NCBI RefSeq assembly: GCF_047948215.1
Contig: NC_134456.1
Location: 60,775,029 to 60,839,028 of the forward strand
Reading direction: 5' to 3'
Origin: Lycorma delicatula
Lineage: Eukaryota > Arthropoda > Insecta > Hemiptera > Fulgoridae
DNA length: 64,000 nucleotides
Every line of letters starts with the position of its first letter. The stretch's first letter is position 1. The notes beneath the pieces are model-generated. The model did not search any database, was not told the origin of the DNA, and saw only the letters and a program-made list of their open reading frames with translations. The position numbers were made by a program, and so were the translations under genes. Of this stretch, positions 35,373 through 46,893 are shown piece by piece.

Positions 35373-36789
35373 AAAACAATACCCTCCTCTTTTTTTGGGT
35401 GGGTCCCTGGAACATGAAACATTGAAAAATGTTTGAAACCCATACCCCATTTTTTGACTGATTATCGTGCTTTCCTTTTTGTAACATAGCTCTAGAGGTA
35501 TGAAGCCAGAAATTAAAAATAACGCAATTTACGACATTTCTATTTATCAAAGTGGGGCTTGCTGTTATTTTTTTTTAAAAAAAGAAGTTACAAATTAAAA
35601 AAAAAATATTAAAAAAAGTTAAAAATTAAAATTTTAAATAGTTTTTCCACTGCTACATTTTTCCAGTTTAAATGAACTATTTCACAATAATCTAATTTAT
35701 TTTATTCGATTAAAAGTACTTTTTATAAATTTTTGTCAAAAATTTAATGGAACCTTCCTGGAAGTAAAGTTAGAAAAAAGTAGTAGGTAGAAATTTTTTT
35801 TTTTTTGTTCTTTTATCTAGCCTAATTCAGAAAGAAAACGATAATAAAAAGTAAAGAATACGAATAAAGGAATTGCCAAATTCTATAATTCAACTCTAAA
35901 TATAATACTACCGTTTACTTATCTACAGAATACAGATTACGTAAAAACCGCTACAGTTATTGAAATTAAAAGACTTACTTTTTTGGCTAATGCGAATTCA
36001 ACACCCACAATCTTCGAGTTCTAATATATTCTTCCAACATCGAGGTTTACCATCCGGTCATACCCACTGGGTGGAATTTTCATTATCTAAAATATGCTGA
36101 TTTTAATGGACTTCTTTTATAAATTTGTACCAGGTTTGCCTAAAAAAAATATTAAAACATTAAATTACAACATAATTAAGTTAATATACAATATCAATCA
36201 CCGATTTAAACTTTTCATGTTAATAACCTGTCTTTTTTTAATCACCAGTAAAAGTATAGATATCACCAGTAGAGATGAGTAATAAGTATATTAATTTTGT
36301 TATTTAGTTGTAAGCTTATGAAAACCTAAGCTGAACTAAATAAACAATTGTAATTTACTGTTACAGTAATTTAATATATTAACCACATCCGTGTTTTATT
36401 TTATCTCTCCTCAATTTGGCTGTCCGTGTTGGGGTTGCCTTAGCCCATCTTCCCCAAACAATTATTTCTTCCCTGAATCATTTAACAACCTGTTAGGGAG
36501 GATAAGCTCTACAACAGCGATATTAGTCGGACTGCCCCCTTTAGTATTTATTCTTAAATTCCCTCTGATTTTGGAAGGTTCATTTCATTCCAATAGATGT
36601 ATACGTAAAGAAAAAATACGGTTAGTGTTGTTTACTGGTTATCTAACGTTGATTCTTGAGTTTCAGAGATGTTTTATAATATAATAATATTTTAAATTGA
36701 AAAAGTTCTACATACAATAGAATATTGTTTTACTGATGTCATTGGCTATGAAATTTGTATGTAGTTACAAATTGAAGATACAAAAAGAT
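33636..36789. other. AT-rich, gene-free stretch
   Basis: Includes (AT)15 at 35340-35369 and a probable old repeat around 35170-35330 containing ACAAAATTTCATCGAAATCGG. A 97-codon open frame at 36391-36684 (plus) has somewhat GC-richer, Pro/Ser-rich sequence but no domain I know, and could be a transposon scrap. Confidence 0.4.
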
Positions 36790-37042
36790 TTGCAGTCTTT
36801 AGAATAAAGACTGCAACCGGCTTCAAAACCGGGAGGGTAAGTCTCATTATTAATAAAATGAAATCCCTCAGGTAATTTGCAATAATAAATTACTAATTAA
36901 GCAAAAAAGCAGTTTAGTTAAAAAAGAATAGGCTTCATGCATCAGGACGCTAAGCTACAAACTGCATACTTATAAGTAATATTGATAATATTACTTATAT
37001 TACTTTGTACTTTAATACTCAAGTCTGCACTTGAGTATTAAA
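36790..37042. repeat. Cluster of three perfect hairpins
   Basis: Three unrelated stem-loops lie within 253 bp: 36790-36801 with 36805-36816 (12-bp arms, loop GAA); 36971-36983 with 36987-36999 (13-bp arms, loop GAT); and 37011-37024 with 37029-37042 (14-bp arms, loop CTGC). All arms are perfect. Each has a very short loop, as expected from template-switch repair within a replication fork rather than from one transposon. Confidence 0.85.
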
Positions 37043-37896
37043 ACACAAAGGATTTTCTCCGACTACTAAACAAATTATACATTGTAAGTTATAATATTTC
37101 TAAAAAATTCGCTCTTTACATAAGTTTCTTAAACTTACAATGGATCACACGTGTTCTTAAATCTTGCAACTGTAATTAAACTCATTTCCCGACGTCATAC
37201 AATGGTGAAAGTTTACACAGCGACGTTATTCGGGTGACTATGCAATATCCGGTTGTTAATCTCATATATTTCTACATTTTATATGTACTGTATACGACTA
37301 TGTTCAGATAACATACAAGGGGAACATCTTTAGGAAGGAAGCTGAATCGATAGGATGTCTATCCCATTGATTTTGACTGTCGTTTCAGTACGAGTAGATC
37401 AAGTGGCAATTAAACCAGACTTTAATATAACTAATGTAAATTTATGTAAGCTAATAATCTGATTTAGTTAGAAATAACTGCTATCATTTATAATAATGGA
37501 AATTAATTCTCCAGGTTATAATTTAAAATAAAACTCCATGAAAATATTTTTTTCATGGAAACTAAAAGTAAAACCGTACTTCTCAGTTTAAATACTTATA
37601 TAATTAATAAACACTTTTATAACTTAAGAAAATTTAATTTGTTCAAATATGATTTCAAAAAACTCAGTTCCATATACATTTAATACTTTTTCACTTTATA
37701 TGAGTATATAACTAGCGTAAAATTTCATAAAAATCTCATTTAATTATGACTAAAAAGTAAAACAATAAAACATTTCATCTTTTTTTTTTTAAATAGGCTT
37801 TTCTTCAGAAAAATAAATAACAAAAACAGAAAAAAAATTCGTAGTAAAACGTAAAAAATAATTCTGTTTTCAAAAAAAAATTACTAATGGAAAATG
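37043..37896. other. AT-rich, no gene seen
   Basis: One further small hairpin near 37535-37558 (TCCATGAAAA and its complement). Nothing else recognised. Confidence 0.45.
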
Positions 37897-38000
37897 TTCT
37901 ATTTATGCATGATTAAAAAGAAAAGCGTGAGCATGCGCTCTAATTATAAATTCGTTGTATATGAGAGCGTGCATTTCTTTTTAGTATTGCATAAATAGAA
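37897..38000. repeat. Short foldback element with imperfect ~37-bp arms
   Basis: TTCTATTTATGCATGATTAA at 37897 is matched at the other end by the complement of GTATTGCATAAATAGAA. The similarity continues inward through AAAAAGAAA and a GCGTG/CACGC core. Size (104 bp) and structure fit a tiny MITE or a decayed foldback; no target-site duplication resolved. Confidence 0.6.
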
Positions 38001-39592
38001 AAGTAATTTTTTAGTCACCAGAAACACTCACCAGAAAGCGAATCCATAACAATAACTACTTGCAATCAATAGGATGAAATTTTTTTTCCTTTGCTTTTGT
38101 TGCTTTGAATCGAAAGTTTCGAGGCAAGACAAAACCAGTAATGTTCTTATAAGTTTTTACTTTTCCGATTACAGCAAAATATGCTGCTACAACTATAACG
38201 AGAAAAGTACACAGATCGGTAAAAAAAAAATCTAAAATAACTCGTTTTAAATTTCTGCTTTAAGGAGACATTTAATAAAAAACATATTTAAATAAATTGT
38301 AAATTAGCTACTACAAGATCTTTTTATTCCAATGCTTCCAAGTCCAAAAAATTTATTTTTGTCAGACGAACTTTGTGCACATGTACAAATACGTTTACAC
38401 TCGTACGTACTCCTGTTGGCCTGTATTTGATTTTATAACTGGATCCTGTTGACCCATTTTCTTCAAATTTGGTAGATAGATACTCCATCTATCTACCTGA
38501 ATCTATCTTCTGTTCTGAAGGACAGAATTAGAATTAAATTTTTTTTAAATATTGAAAAAGGGTGGGGGTGTTTTGGCCGAAATGAAATAAATATTCTTAT
38601 CTTTACTAGGGCACTTAAGAAAAGTTTTTTTTTACAAAAGTTAAAGTAATTGAAGTTTCTTTATGGAGAAACAAATTACCAAAAAAATTCATTTAATATT
38701 CACCCCTTCTCAAAAATAACATTTACATTATATTAGCTACATCTTGCTTCAGAATTAGAGTTCATGGGAAGGTTTAGCATCTATATCTTCTAGATCAATA
38801 GGCCCTAAAACGCTAAAAAAACTTTAACCATCTCACTTCAATGGTCTGTGGTAACAATTTTTTTTTTTTCATTAAAAAAGTTAATTTATTTTAAATTCTA
38901 AATCAATCTCATAAGTTAGCCGTTGCATTTAAAATGTAAAAATAGTAATTTTTAAGCTATCAAAGAATATATACATTAGCCGTTGGTTACCAAAAAATTA
39001 AAATTTAAAAAAAATAAGACTACTCTTAGCATCCTTGAAAAAAATTAACCAAAAATGTTCACCCTTTTCCAAGAAAATTACATTTTTTTTTATAATTACA
39101 GCTATATCTTTATATTTTTAAAACATTTTTTTTTTTTTTTAATTTATTACCACCACTTAAAAATTTTCTTAAAAATTAATTTTACCAGAATGCTTCTGCT
39201 TGGTATGAAACCTCCTACAGAACGAATACATTTCTTAGTATGGGAACTCCCAGAATGGAAAAAATATTTTTTCGCAAAATCAAATTTTTAATTTCCAAAA
39301 CGAGTTTTATTAAACATAAAATCACTAAAATAACTTAATACCCTCTGCTCGTGGAGCTCCCAAATTTAAAAAAAAAAAACTATCTACCTTAAAACTATTT
39401 TTTTTATTTTTTTTTAATTTATTTAAAATCAATTTTAGTGAATATTTTAATCATAAAAAAAGTGTTCTGATGCATGAGCTCCCAGATTTTCAGAAAGTCG
39501 AAAACATATTTTTTGAAGTTATGATGCTAATATATTTTTATTAAAAATGTTGGTTATTGCTTTATTTTGTTGAGCATTTTACCTTCAAAATT
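38001..39592. other. Low-complexity AT-rich stretch with degenerate internal similarity
   Basis: Phrases around ATTCACCCC/GTTCACCC, ACATT and GAACTCCCAGA/GAGCTCCCAGA recur loosely at about 200-350 bp intervals (38.70, 39.06, 39.25 and 39.48 kb), as if from an old repetitive array. The 78-codon frame at 39055-39291 is Phe/Lys-rich low complexity and is not accepted as a gene. Confidence 0.35.
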
Positions 39593-39593
39593 T

Positions 39594-40182
39594 AAAAAAA
39601 TCCCTTTCGGCACGCCGAAATACGGAAGTAGATTTCACCGGTGGTAAGAAGTGGATAAAAAAAAATTCAACTTTAAAGTTAAGAAAAACTTCAAATTTAC
39701 TCAATACGACAACGGTTACATGTGAAAAGAGTTTCACATGTTTAACATATAAGCCCCATCTTCTTACAATTACAGCAACATTTTGGTCATCCCTTGCCGT
39801 AAGGGTTGGTCATATCAAAAATTATTTCAGACAAAAGTTTTAGGTAATGTTTAAAGATCTAACGACCGCTTTAAACGGATTCGATGCTAAACCTATTAAG
39901 AGAAGTATAATTTTCATTTGTCTTCAAACCCCCATTTTTTCCACCTCCTGGGCCGATGGTTTATATAAAAAAAACTTTACCTAGATAAAGTAGGACTTAA
40001 AAGAATTCGATATTTTACTTAATAAGAAGGTTATAGCAATATTTTGTTTCTTCGAAAAAGCCACCCCCATGATCCGATTTTGGCCATTAGCAAACTCGAA
40101 CGAGATTTTGGGCCGAGTTATAATTAAGGATAAATTCCAAGGGTTTGAGCTTTTACGATTTGGATATTTATAAAGTGTCAAA
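39594..40182 (+). repeat. Dispersed repeat D, copy 2
   Basis: Partner of 20060-20695 in the same orientation, 19.5 kb away. It begins TCCCTTTCGGCACGCCG and has lost about 40-50 bp in the middle relative to copy 1. No coding content. Confidence 0.85.
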
Positions 40183-40225
40183 TTAATTTTGATGACTTCA
40201 GGCTTTCATCGGAGAGTACTTGAAA

Positions 40226-40290
40226 GCAACAACCCACTTTTTGGGTTGCCAACCCATGATGGAAAGCCAACAACACTTTGGCTTTCCATC
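40226..40290. repeat. Adjacent double hairpin
   Basis: The first stem pairs GCAACAACCCA imperfectly with TGGGTTGC. The second is perfect: 40258-40270 (GATGGAAAGCCAA) with 40278-40290 around CAACACT. The GGCTTT/AAAGCC theme recurs just upstream at 40201, so the block may be a local inverted duplication. Confidence 0.75.
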
Positions 40291-42127
40291 CAGCGAGGTA
40301 AAACCATAATTTAAATAACCGTTACTGTACAATCTTGCCTGTTTATCAATCGATTCACCGGATTTAGACGGCTCGCTTTATTTTTCCACAAATTTATCCA
40401 TTTTGGGTAAGAATCTAACTGAAAGCAGTTACACACCGTTTGATTGCAAACAAAAAAAAAAATGGAAACCTCAATTATTATTTTCAATAAAACTACGCTT
40501 TTAAAAACTTAATAAAGGCACCAGACGTACGCTTCCCATTCGAAACTAAACTGACGTTCTGCAAACCCTTATGCCTCTTATAATGCTGAGAGTATGACGA
40601 GTTCAAACCTATCATATGCATGTTTGAACATGACGCTCTCACAGCGAATACTATGCAATCAGACCAACTTACAAGGAGCACGTTACACATAAAGTTGGAA
40701 CCTCTAAATTGCTCGTCTGTACACTTCATATATACATGTTCATACCCGTCGCTACCAATGCAGTAGTTTTACCTAGGTTTCGTTAGGTTAGGGTTGGAGA
40801 GTTGTGAAATATTAATTACATATTCTTTTTACTTTTTGGTGGTAATGGAGCTAAAAAGGTTGAGCATCAAAGATTTAGACAATACGAAAATAAGAATTAA
40901 AATGCTTGTTATTCATACAACAATGAACCGCTTTTTAAATAAAAACATATGCTTACATCGTCCTGAGTAAGGTAAATAGTTCCAAATACTCATTTTAACT
41001 TATTACAAGGGGATTAATAACTTCACCGGAATACATGACGAAAATACAAAGTAGAAAGGGAAAAAGGAATAGAAAATTGATGTAACAGGGGTGTGAGAAC
41101 GAGAAAGAGATAGCAAGAGGTTAGGTTACGGACCAGATCAAACAAGAACACCATTAAGAGGGTAGGAATGGAGAGGTGATAGCTGCAACGCCGGCGACAT
41201 ATCCTAACCCGAGGCCGCGTCCGGAGCAGGAGATCATGGCTCGAGGGACATCAGGAAATTGCCTACGCTCCCTCTTTGTCAACCGCAATGTATAACGACA
41301 ACGGTTATTTAAATTGTATGTTTGTCTGCAGCACGGTACAAACGGCAATGTACCATCGACCTGTTATATTCCGGTTCATGTCTCGTATTTTCTGAAGTGC
41401 ATCTGTGCACAAGGGAATTGAAACTCTAATTACAATTAGCCAAATATCACATAGTTATCTCGAGGGGCTAAAGATAATCACATATCTAAAACAGAATTCC
41501 AAAAAGTAATATTAGTAAAGTAAATCAAAGCAACTCTTGAATTTCTATGAAAAATTATTAAAAAAATATTTATAAAATGTAAATTTTTAGAGAAGCATCA
41601 CAAAAGTAAAGCCTTAAAAAGTGTATTATTTTTAAATATTTTATTTGTTTTATTATTTCTTAATCTTCAAAATTATAAATATTCAATTAATTATATTTTA
41701 TTTTTAGCAACCTAAATTACAAGGGATAGGAACTACCTCTATCAAGATTTGTTTAATAAAATTTAACACCATATAAGTAAAAGAATGGAACTTATTATCA
41801 CATTTAACTGTAGGGATTTATTACAAATAATAAGAGAGACAAGTACAAGAATAATAAAAAGGGGGAAAATTAGTGGATGGTTTTTGATTAAGATTTTAAT
41901 CTCTGCCTAAGGGCAAAATTTTTGGAAAAAAATTAACTATTTAAGTGAAGTTCTTAAAGTTAATTATTAATTAAGAGAGTTAAAGCATTTCAACACTTTT
42001 TAATAATATAGTTTGTTTTTTCCTTTCAGTTGAGTAACAGGATTTTAAAAAATAAGTTTGAAAATTATTTATAATAGGTATATTAACCCTACCATTATAT
42101 CAATATTTATGTACAATAAGGTTTCTC
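40291..42127. other. Gene-free; GC-richer patch at about 41.04-41.42 kb
   Basis: Most is AT-rich. The patch has raised GC and CpG (GCCGGCGACA near 41191, GGCCGCGTCCGG near 41212). It carries a 64-codon minus-strand frame (41154-41348) of Arg/Pro-rich sequence with no domain. It shares no repeat signature with other parts of the window. It could be a host exon, promoter or an unrecognised repeat. Confidence 0.3.
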
Positions 42128-44696
42128 TTAACCCTTAACTGATATCGTGAATTTTATTACATTAATGCTATTGTCGGGTAATGGCTGACCCAACATTTTT
42201 CATACAATTAAAATATTTTTTTTTTGGATTGACAAAGTAACCTGACTGCATATACAATGGAAAAACATAAAAAAGTGGCATTTTTTTACTAATTTTATTT
42301 TGTGGCTTTATATAAAATTTAATGAGATCACCTGACTGTAGCCTGGAAAAATACCATATTACTTAATTTATTTCAAATATTTGTCATTGCATTAGATATA
42401 GAATATTCAACCTAACATTTAGAATGTATATAAATGAATAAAACTCATTTGATCCAAATATATATTTCATAAAAATTACAAACATGTTTTTGATGATAAA
42501 AAAATTTAACATTTTTTTATGAATTTAAAAAAATTAAGATTTTTGATGATTTTTTTTCTAAGCATACTACCAATGAAGAATGTCTTTTTTATGCGTATTG
42601 TATAATAAACTAAGTAATTAAAAAATTAAATAATCGAAAATTCTTCTACGTATCATAAAATTTGAAAATGTCTGATTCTTGTACAAGACGTGTTTTGTAA
42701 CAATAAATTATTATACTTCAAAACTAAATGGAAACAAATACGTACTGATAAAATTAAAAAATAATGATTTTTCAAAGAAAAATTCAACATTTTATTTAAG
42801 ATTGCAAGAATTTTGCATGTATTGCATATGATGTTATTTGTACTACGGCTTTTGCATACATGGTCTCCACACTCACTACAGACATTGGAATGTTTTGTCA
42901 TTAGTTGATGGACACATATGACATCGCCTGCATTTTTTCTGTTGGGGTTCAGCTTCTATTTTACATTTTTTAATATATTTCTCATAATAAATGTCAGTAA
43001 TCTTGGAAGTCTGGATTTTTCAAGTCGACATCTCATATGAGTTAAGCCAAGTGATTTTGCTAAATGTATTCCAAAATCAGTTCTTGTAATTGAAGAACTG
43101 TTAACCGGTGCAATAGCCACCATAAAGTAAAATATTGCAAGAAGACACCTACATGTTCTCTGGACCAAATAATTTACACATTTTTGCTCTAGGCTGTCTT
43201 CAACATTAGTTTGATTTTAGGCTTCAATAATGTGTTATTTTCCATTGTTGTTTGCAGAAATATTGTAATGCATTGACGACAAATAACAAATCCACCTATC
43301 TTAGTCACACAGGAAAACAAAGTTTTATTCCTTCATAAAAACAAGTTTTGTTGTTCCTTCAGGATTTTTTTATTGGAGTAATTCATAACTCTGTTTTTGG
43401 GATTTTTTTTTCACAACATACCAATGAACTTCAAACCATTTTTTAATAGTTTATCAACAACTTTAACAGAACTAAACCAGTTGTCACCTGTTCTATTTCG
43501 GTTACTGCCTTCGTATGGTTCAATCTAGGAATGCTGAATTTTTTTGGATTCATTTCATCTGATTTACTGCAATAAATGAATGCATTCAACACATAATTCA
43601 TCTTTGCATCACACAGACAAACAATCTTTAGTCCATACTTTTGGGGGTTATTTTTCATGTATATATTCTAAAGACACATCGACCCCGAAAAGCAACAACC
43701 ATCTCATCTACAGTTCAATAACTGGACTGGCAATTTGAAATGAACATTTTAAATTATTTGGAAATATGAGCAGTTTTGTCACCATTTCATATACTAAAAT
43801 GTACTTTAGTGCTACTTTAAAAATGTACAAAAACTTGCAGAAATAAAAACTGCTGAAGGAACATGCCCTGCATATATCACATCCTGTCCCATCACTCTTT
43901 CACAGAATCCTCACATCTTCTTTACCAGATTTAACCACATAAATATAATAGTCCTATAAACGCTTTTAATTTAATAATATCAATGTGAATAACAAAAGAA
44001 GTTGTGGAGCAGTATTTTAGGGATAATTCAGTGATCTTGTCATTTGTATGTTCTAATATAATATATAACATTTCAGTAAACAGTAACCTACAATAAACGA
44101 CTGGATTAAAAAATGGATTCAAGTTTTTAGCATCTCAGCTCTTGCATTAGTTACCTTAATTGGTTCAGTACTCCATTTATAAAGATTTTTTCCACAAACA
44201 AATTTTTGTCTCCTTTCCCCTTCAAAAGATTTATCAGAATTGGATATACACATCACGTTTTCAATCAATTTCATGTACATAGTCAGGATCCTTCTATGTC
44301 ATATTAAATATAGATTCAGTGTCACTCAACTCAACATCCAGTTCTTTAAAATAATCTATAATTTAATTTTTATTCAAACTTTTACTACTTTCACAAGAGG
44401 TACTTGTACTCTGAACTCAATTTGACAAGTGACAATGATTTTATTATAAAAGAACAAAAAACACTTGATAAGAAAATGTAATGTTACTAATATCGTCGGG
44501 TCGATGGTAACCTGAAACAGTTGTAAAAGTTAAACTAGTAAGCTTTCAATGCACGCAGCATTATAACTGACCTTGAAACACCCTGAATAGAACAGACTAT
44601 GAAAATCCAGGAGGTAGAACAGTCATTGCAACATAACAAACAAAAATATACCTCTCGGGTCAAAATAGACCCAACTATAGCATAGTTAAAGGTTAA
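42128..44696 (-). mobile_element. piggyBac-like transposon, both ends present, inactive
   Basis: The element spans 42132-44692 (2561 bp, normal for piggyBac). TTAA lies at 42128-42131 and 44693-44696, the obligatory target duplication of this superfamily. The tips are inverted: CCCTTAACTGAT on the left against CCTTTAACTATG, the complement of the right end. Each end has a subterminal near-palindrome: CGGGTAATGGCTGACCCAAC at about 42175 and CGGGTCAAAATAGACCCAAC at about 44655, the second containing GGGTC/GACCC. The transposase runs on the minus strand and is broken. Confidence 0.88.
42660..44440 (-). pseudogene. piggyBac-like transposase, decayed
   Basis: Fragments in piggyBac order are read on the minus strand. 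FTEMLYIILEHTNDKI and LKAFIGLLYLCG (about 44090-43935) are the N-terminal domain. TVDEMVVAFRGRC (about 43715-43680) is the conserved catalytic-Asp block. MKNNPQKYGLKIVCLCDAKM and NYVLNAFIYCSK follow (43658 down), then QRTCRCLLAIFYFMVAIAPV and RTDFGIHLAKSLG (43168 down). A C-terminal Cys-rich tail comes last (SNVCSECGDHVC, CNTC; about 42890-42800), resembling the zinc-binding end of the family. Stops and frameshifts separate all pieces. Function before decay: cut-and-paste transposition at TTAA. Confidence 0.85.
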
Positions 44697-46893
44697 TATA
44701 TGAAAGTACATTATGGAAGGTAGGGAAGCAAGAAGACAGAAGCACTACAAAACCAATTAAGTCTCTTACTTGTCTTGATGACAAAACAATCTTTTGCCAA
44801 AGAATGGTTTAAATATCACAGTATTTAATTTTTACATATTAAAGGAGCTAGGAAGATAAAAACATATATCTGAATTTTATGAAGTTTCTTGCTTTTCTTA
44901 AGGGTGATTATTTTTTGCAGTAGAATAGTATGAATGCAGGAACACTTAATTCTCGTATATTAATGATGACAAGGAATCAGAACCTCATCAACATGATTAA
45001 GTTCTATGCCTGCCTCTGAAAGTAGAATGCATTTAGGAAAAGAAGCATTTATAACTCACTGTATGTAATTTTTGTTAATTTAAGGGGGACTGGAAGTAAA
45101 AGAGGGTACACAACATGTAGTACTCCCAGCTTTTGTGGCCTCCTAGGCTAGACTAGTTTTTTAACAATATTCTGAATATTAAAATATTATTTCTTTTCTA
45201 AGTGAATGGTACAGGAGAAACAATGCATCTGAAGATCAAGGGAGCCTAAACCTCTTGAACAAGTTTCTTCTTGTCCCTGAGTTAGAACCTTTTTTTGTAA
45301 AGAAAGAAATGGTTCAAATATTGAAATTTTTAATTTTTTCCCATTTTTAAAATGAAAAGAAGTTTTAAAAATTGTTTTACTATTTCAGGTGTAGAAAATT
45401 TGATAATGATTATCACTGAATCCTAAAAATCAGATCCCAAATTTTTATGGGTGTATGATACAGTTTTCTCATAATCATAATTTATTATATATTATTATAA
45501 ATAATCTAATTAAGCCATTCTTTTATAATTCTTATATTTTTAACGTTCACAAAAATGTAAGCTTGTAAACAGTGAAATACGAGTTTTAGAAACTGGTTTG
45601 GTAGAATCTGATATTACCCCATACAAGTGCGTTTGCATGCGCACGCACACAATCTAATACTGTGTCTATATTATAGAATAGTAGAGATAAGAGCTAGAAA
45701 ACTAATACACTTTTTATTAACTTGCTTTTTATACTTTTGTATAAATGTAGATCATTTTATCATATAGTTCAATAGTCCTTACCACACATTCTCTTTATAC
45801 ACTGCAAGGTATACAAATGCTTCATAGGTATACAAATCTTTAAACTGTTAAAATATATTCTTACAGAAAGATTGTCAACTAAGAAATATTTGCTTTAAAA
45901 TATTAAATAAATTGGACTTACAAATATTTCTATTTATATTATGGATATAGTTAGAAAACTTAGCTTAACCTAATGTTCACTTCCCCACTACAACCATATT
46001 GTGCAGACATCAGAGTATCTGAGTTTGTCCACAGGCAGCCTGTCTACCACAATATCACAGAACTAATAAGAAAGAATCTATCAGCAAAAATTAAAAGCAA
46101 AGCTGGTGAGAAGAACAATCAGATTTCAGAGTAACTACAATACCACTCAAAGGAAAGCTCAAGAATTCTTAAAACAGTGATAACTCATCATAGACTTAAT
46201 TTCTTGGCTACTTAGTGAATTATTTCAAGATGGGAACAGTACATTAATGGTCGCTGATTTTGCACTGCCAAACTGCAACAGTTGTAAGTTTTAAATCGAC
46301 ACAACCCCCTTGAAAATAGGTTAAAATAGATAGCTAAAGGGCTCAACTTTTCCCTTTCCTAGAATTGTGTGACACGTGTAAGTATCCAACTTAACTACTA
46401 ATCACTCCACCAGATCCTCTCCACTCATGGAGATTTGTGCATGGTACATTATGATAAAAAGAAAAAACTATTTAACTCACCCTATAAAACATTACAGCAC
46501 ACTATAAAAAGAATATAACACCAATGAAAATTTAATTACGTTTTTAGCATTGCAGATAAAAATATATAGAATTAAAAACACCATCTAATAAACATAAAAT
46601 GTAAACAAACTAAATATCCAAATAAACCATAACCAAAAGATCTTTTTTTTCAGCAAATGATTTATTTCATTCAGAAAACTCATATAAGAACAATATTTAT
46701 ATGTTACTGTATATGTAATATAATATAGTACTAAACAGATTTGTAATACAAAAAACATATAATTCTTAAGTAATAAAAATTCTGCTAAATCCCTCATGTT
46801 TTTTGACTAGAAAAGTTTAAAATAAGGTTGTGTTTATCATTATCATTGACAGCGTTACAAAACTGCACTGCTTCTCCCTCAAATTGAGTGATA
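44697..46893. other. No assignable feature
   Basis: AT-rich but with longer mixed-composition stretches than the left half of the window. No open frame of 60 codons, repeat or splice pattern that I could support. Confidence 0.4.

Noticed and set aside
36391..36684. 97-codon plus-strand frame as a gene
   Set aside because: No recognisable domain, no support from context, and composition consistent with chance or a repeat scrap.
41110..41130. Telomeric or subtelomeric repeat (GGTTAGGTTA)
   Set aside because: Only two adjacent units; occurs by chance.
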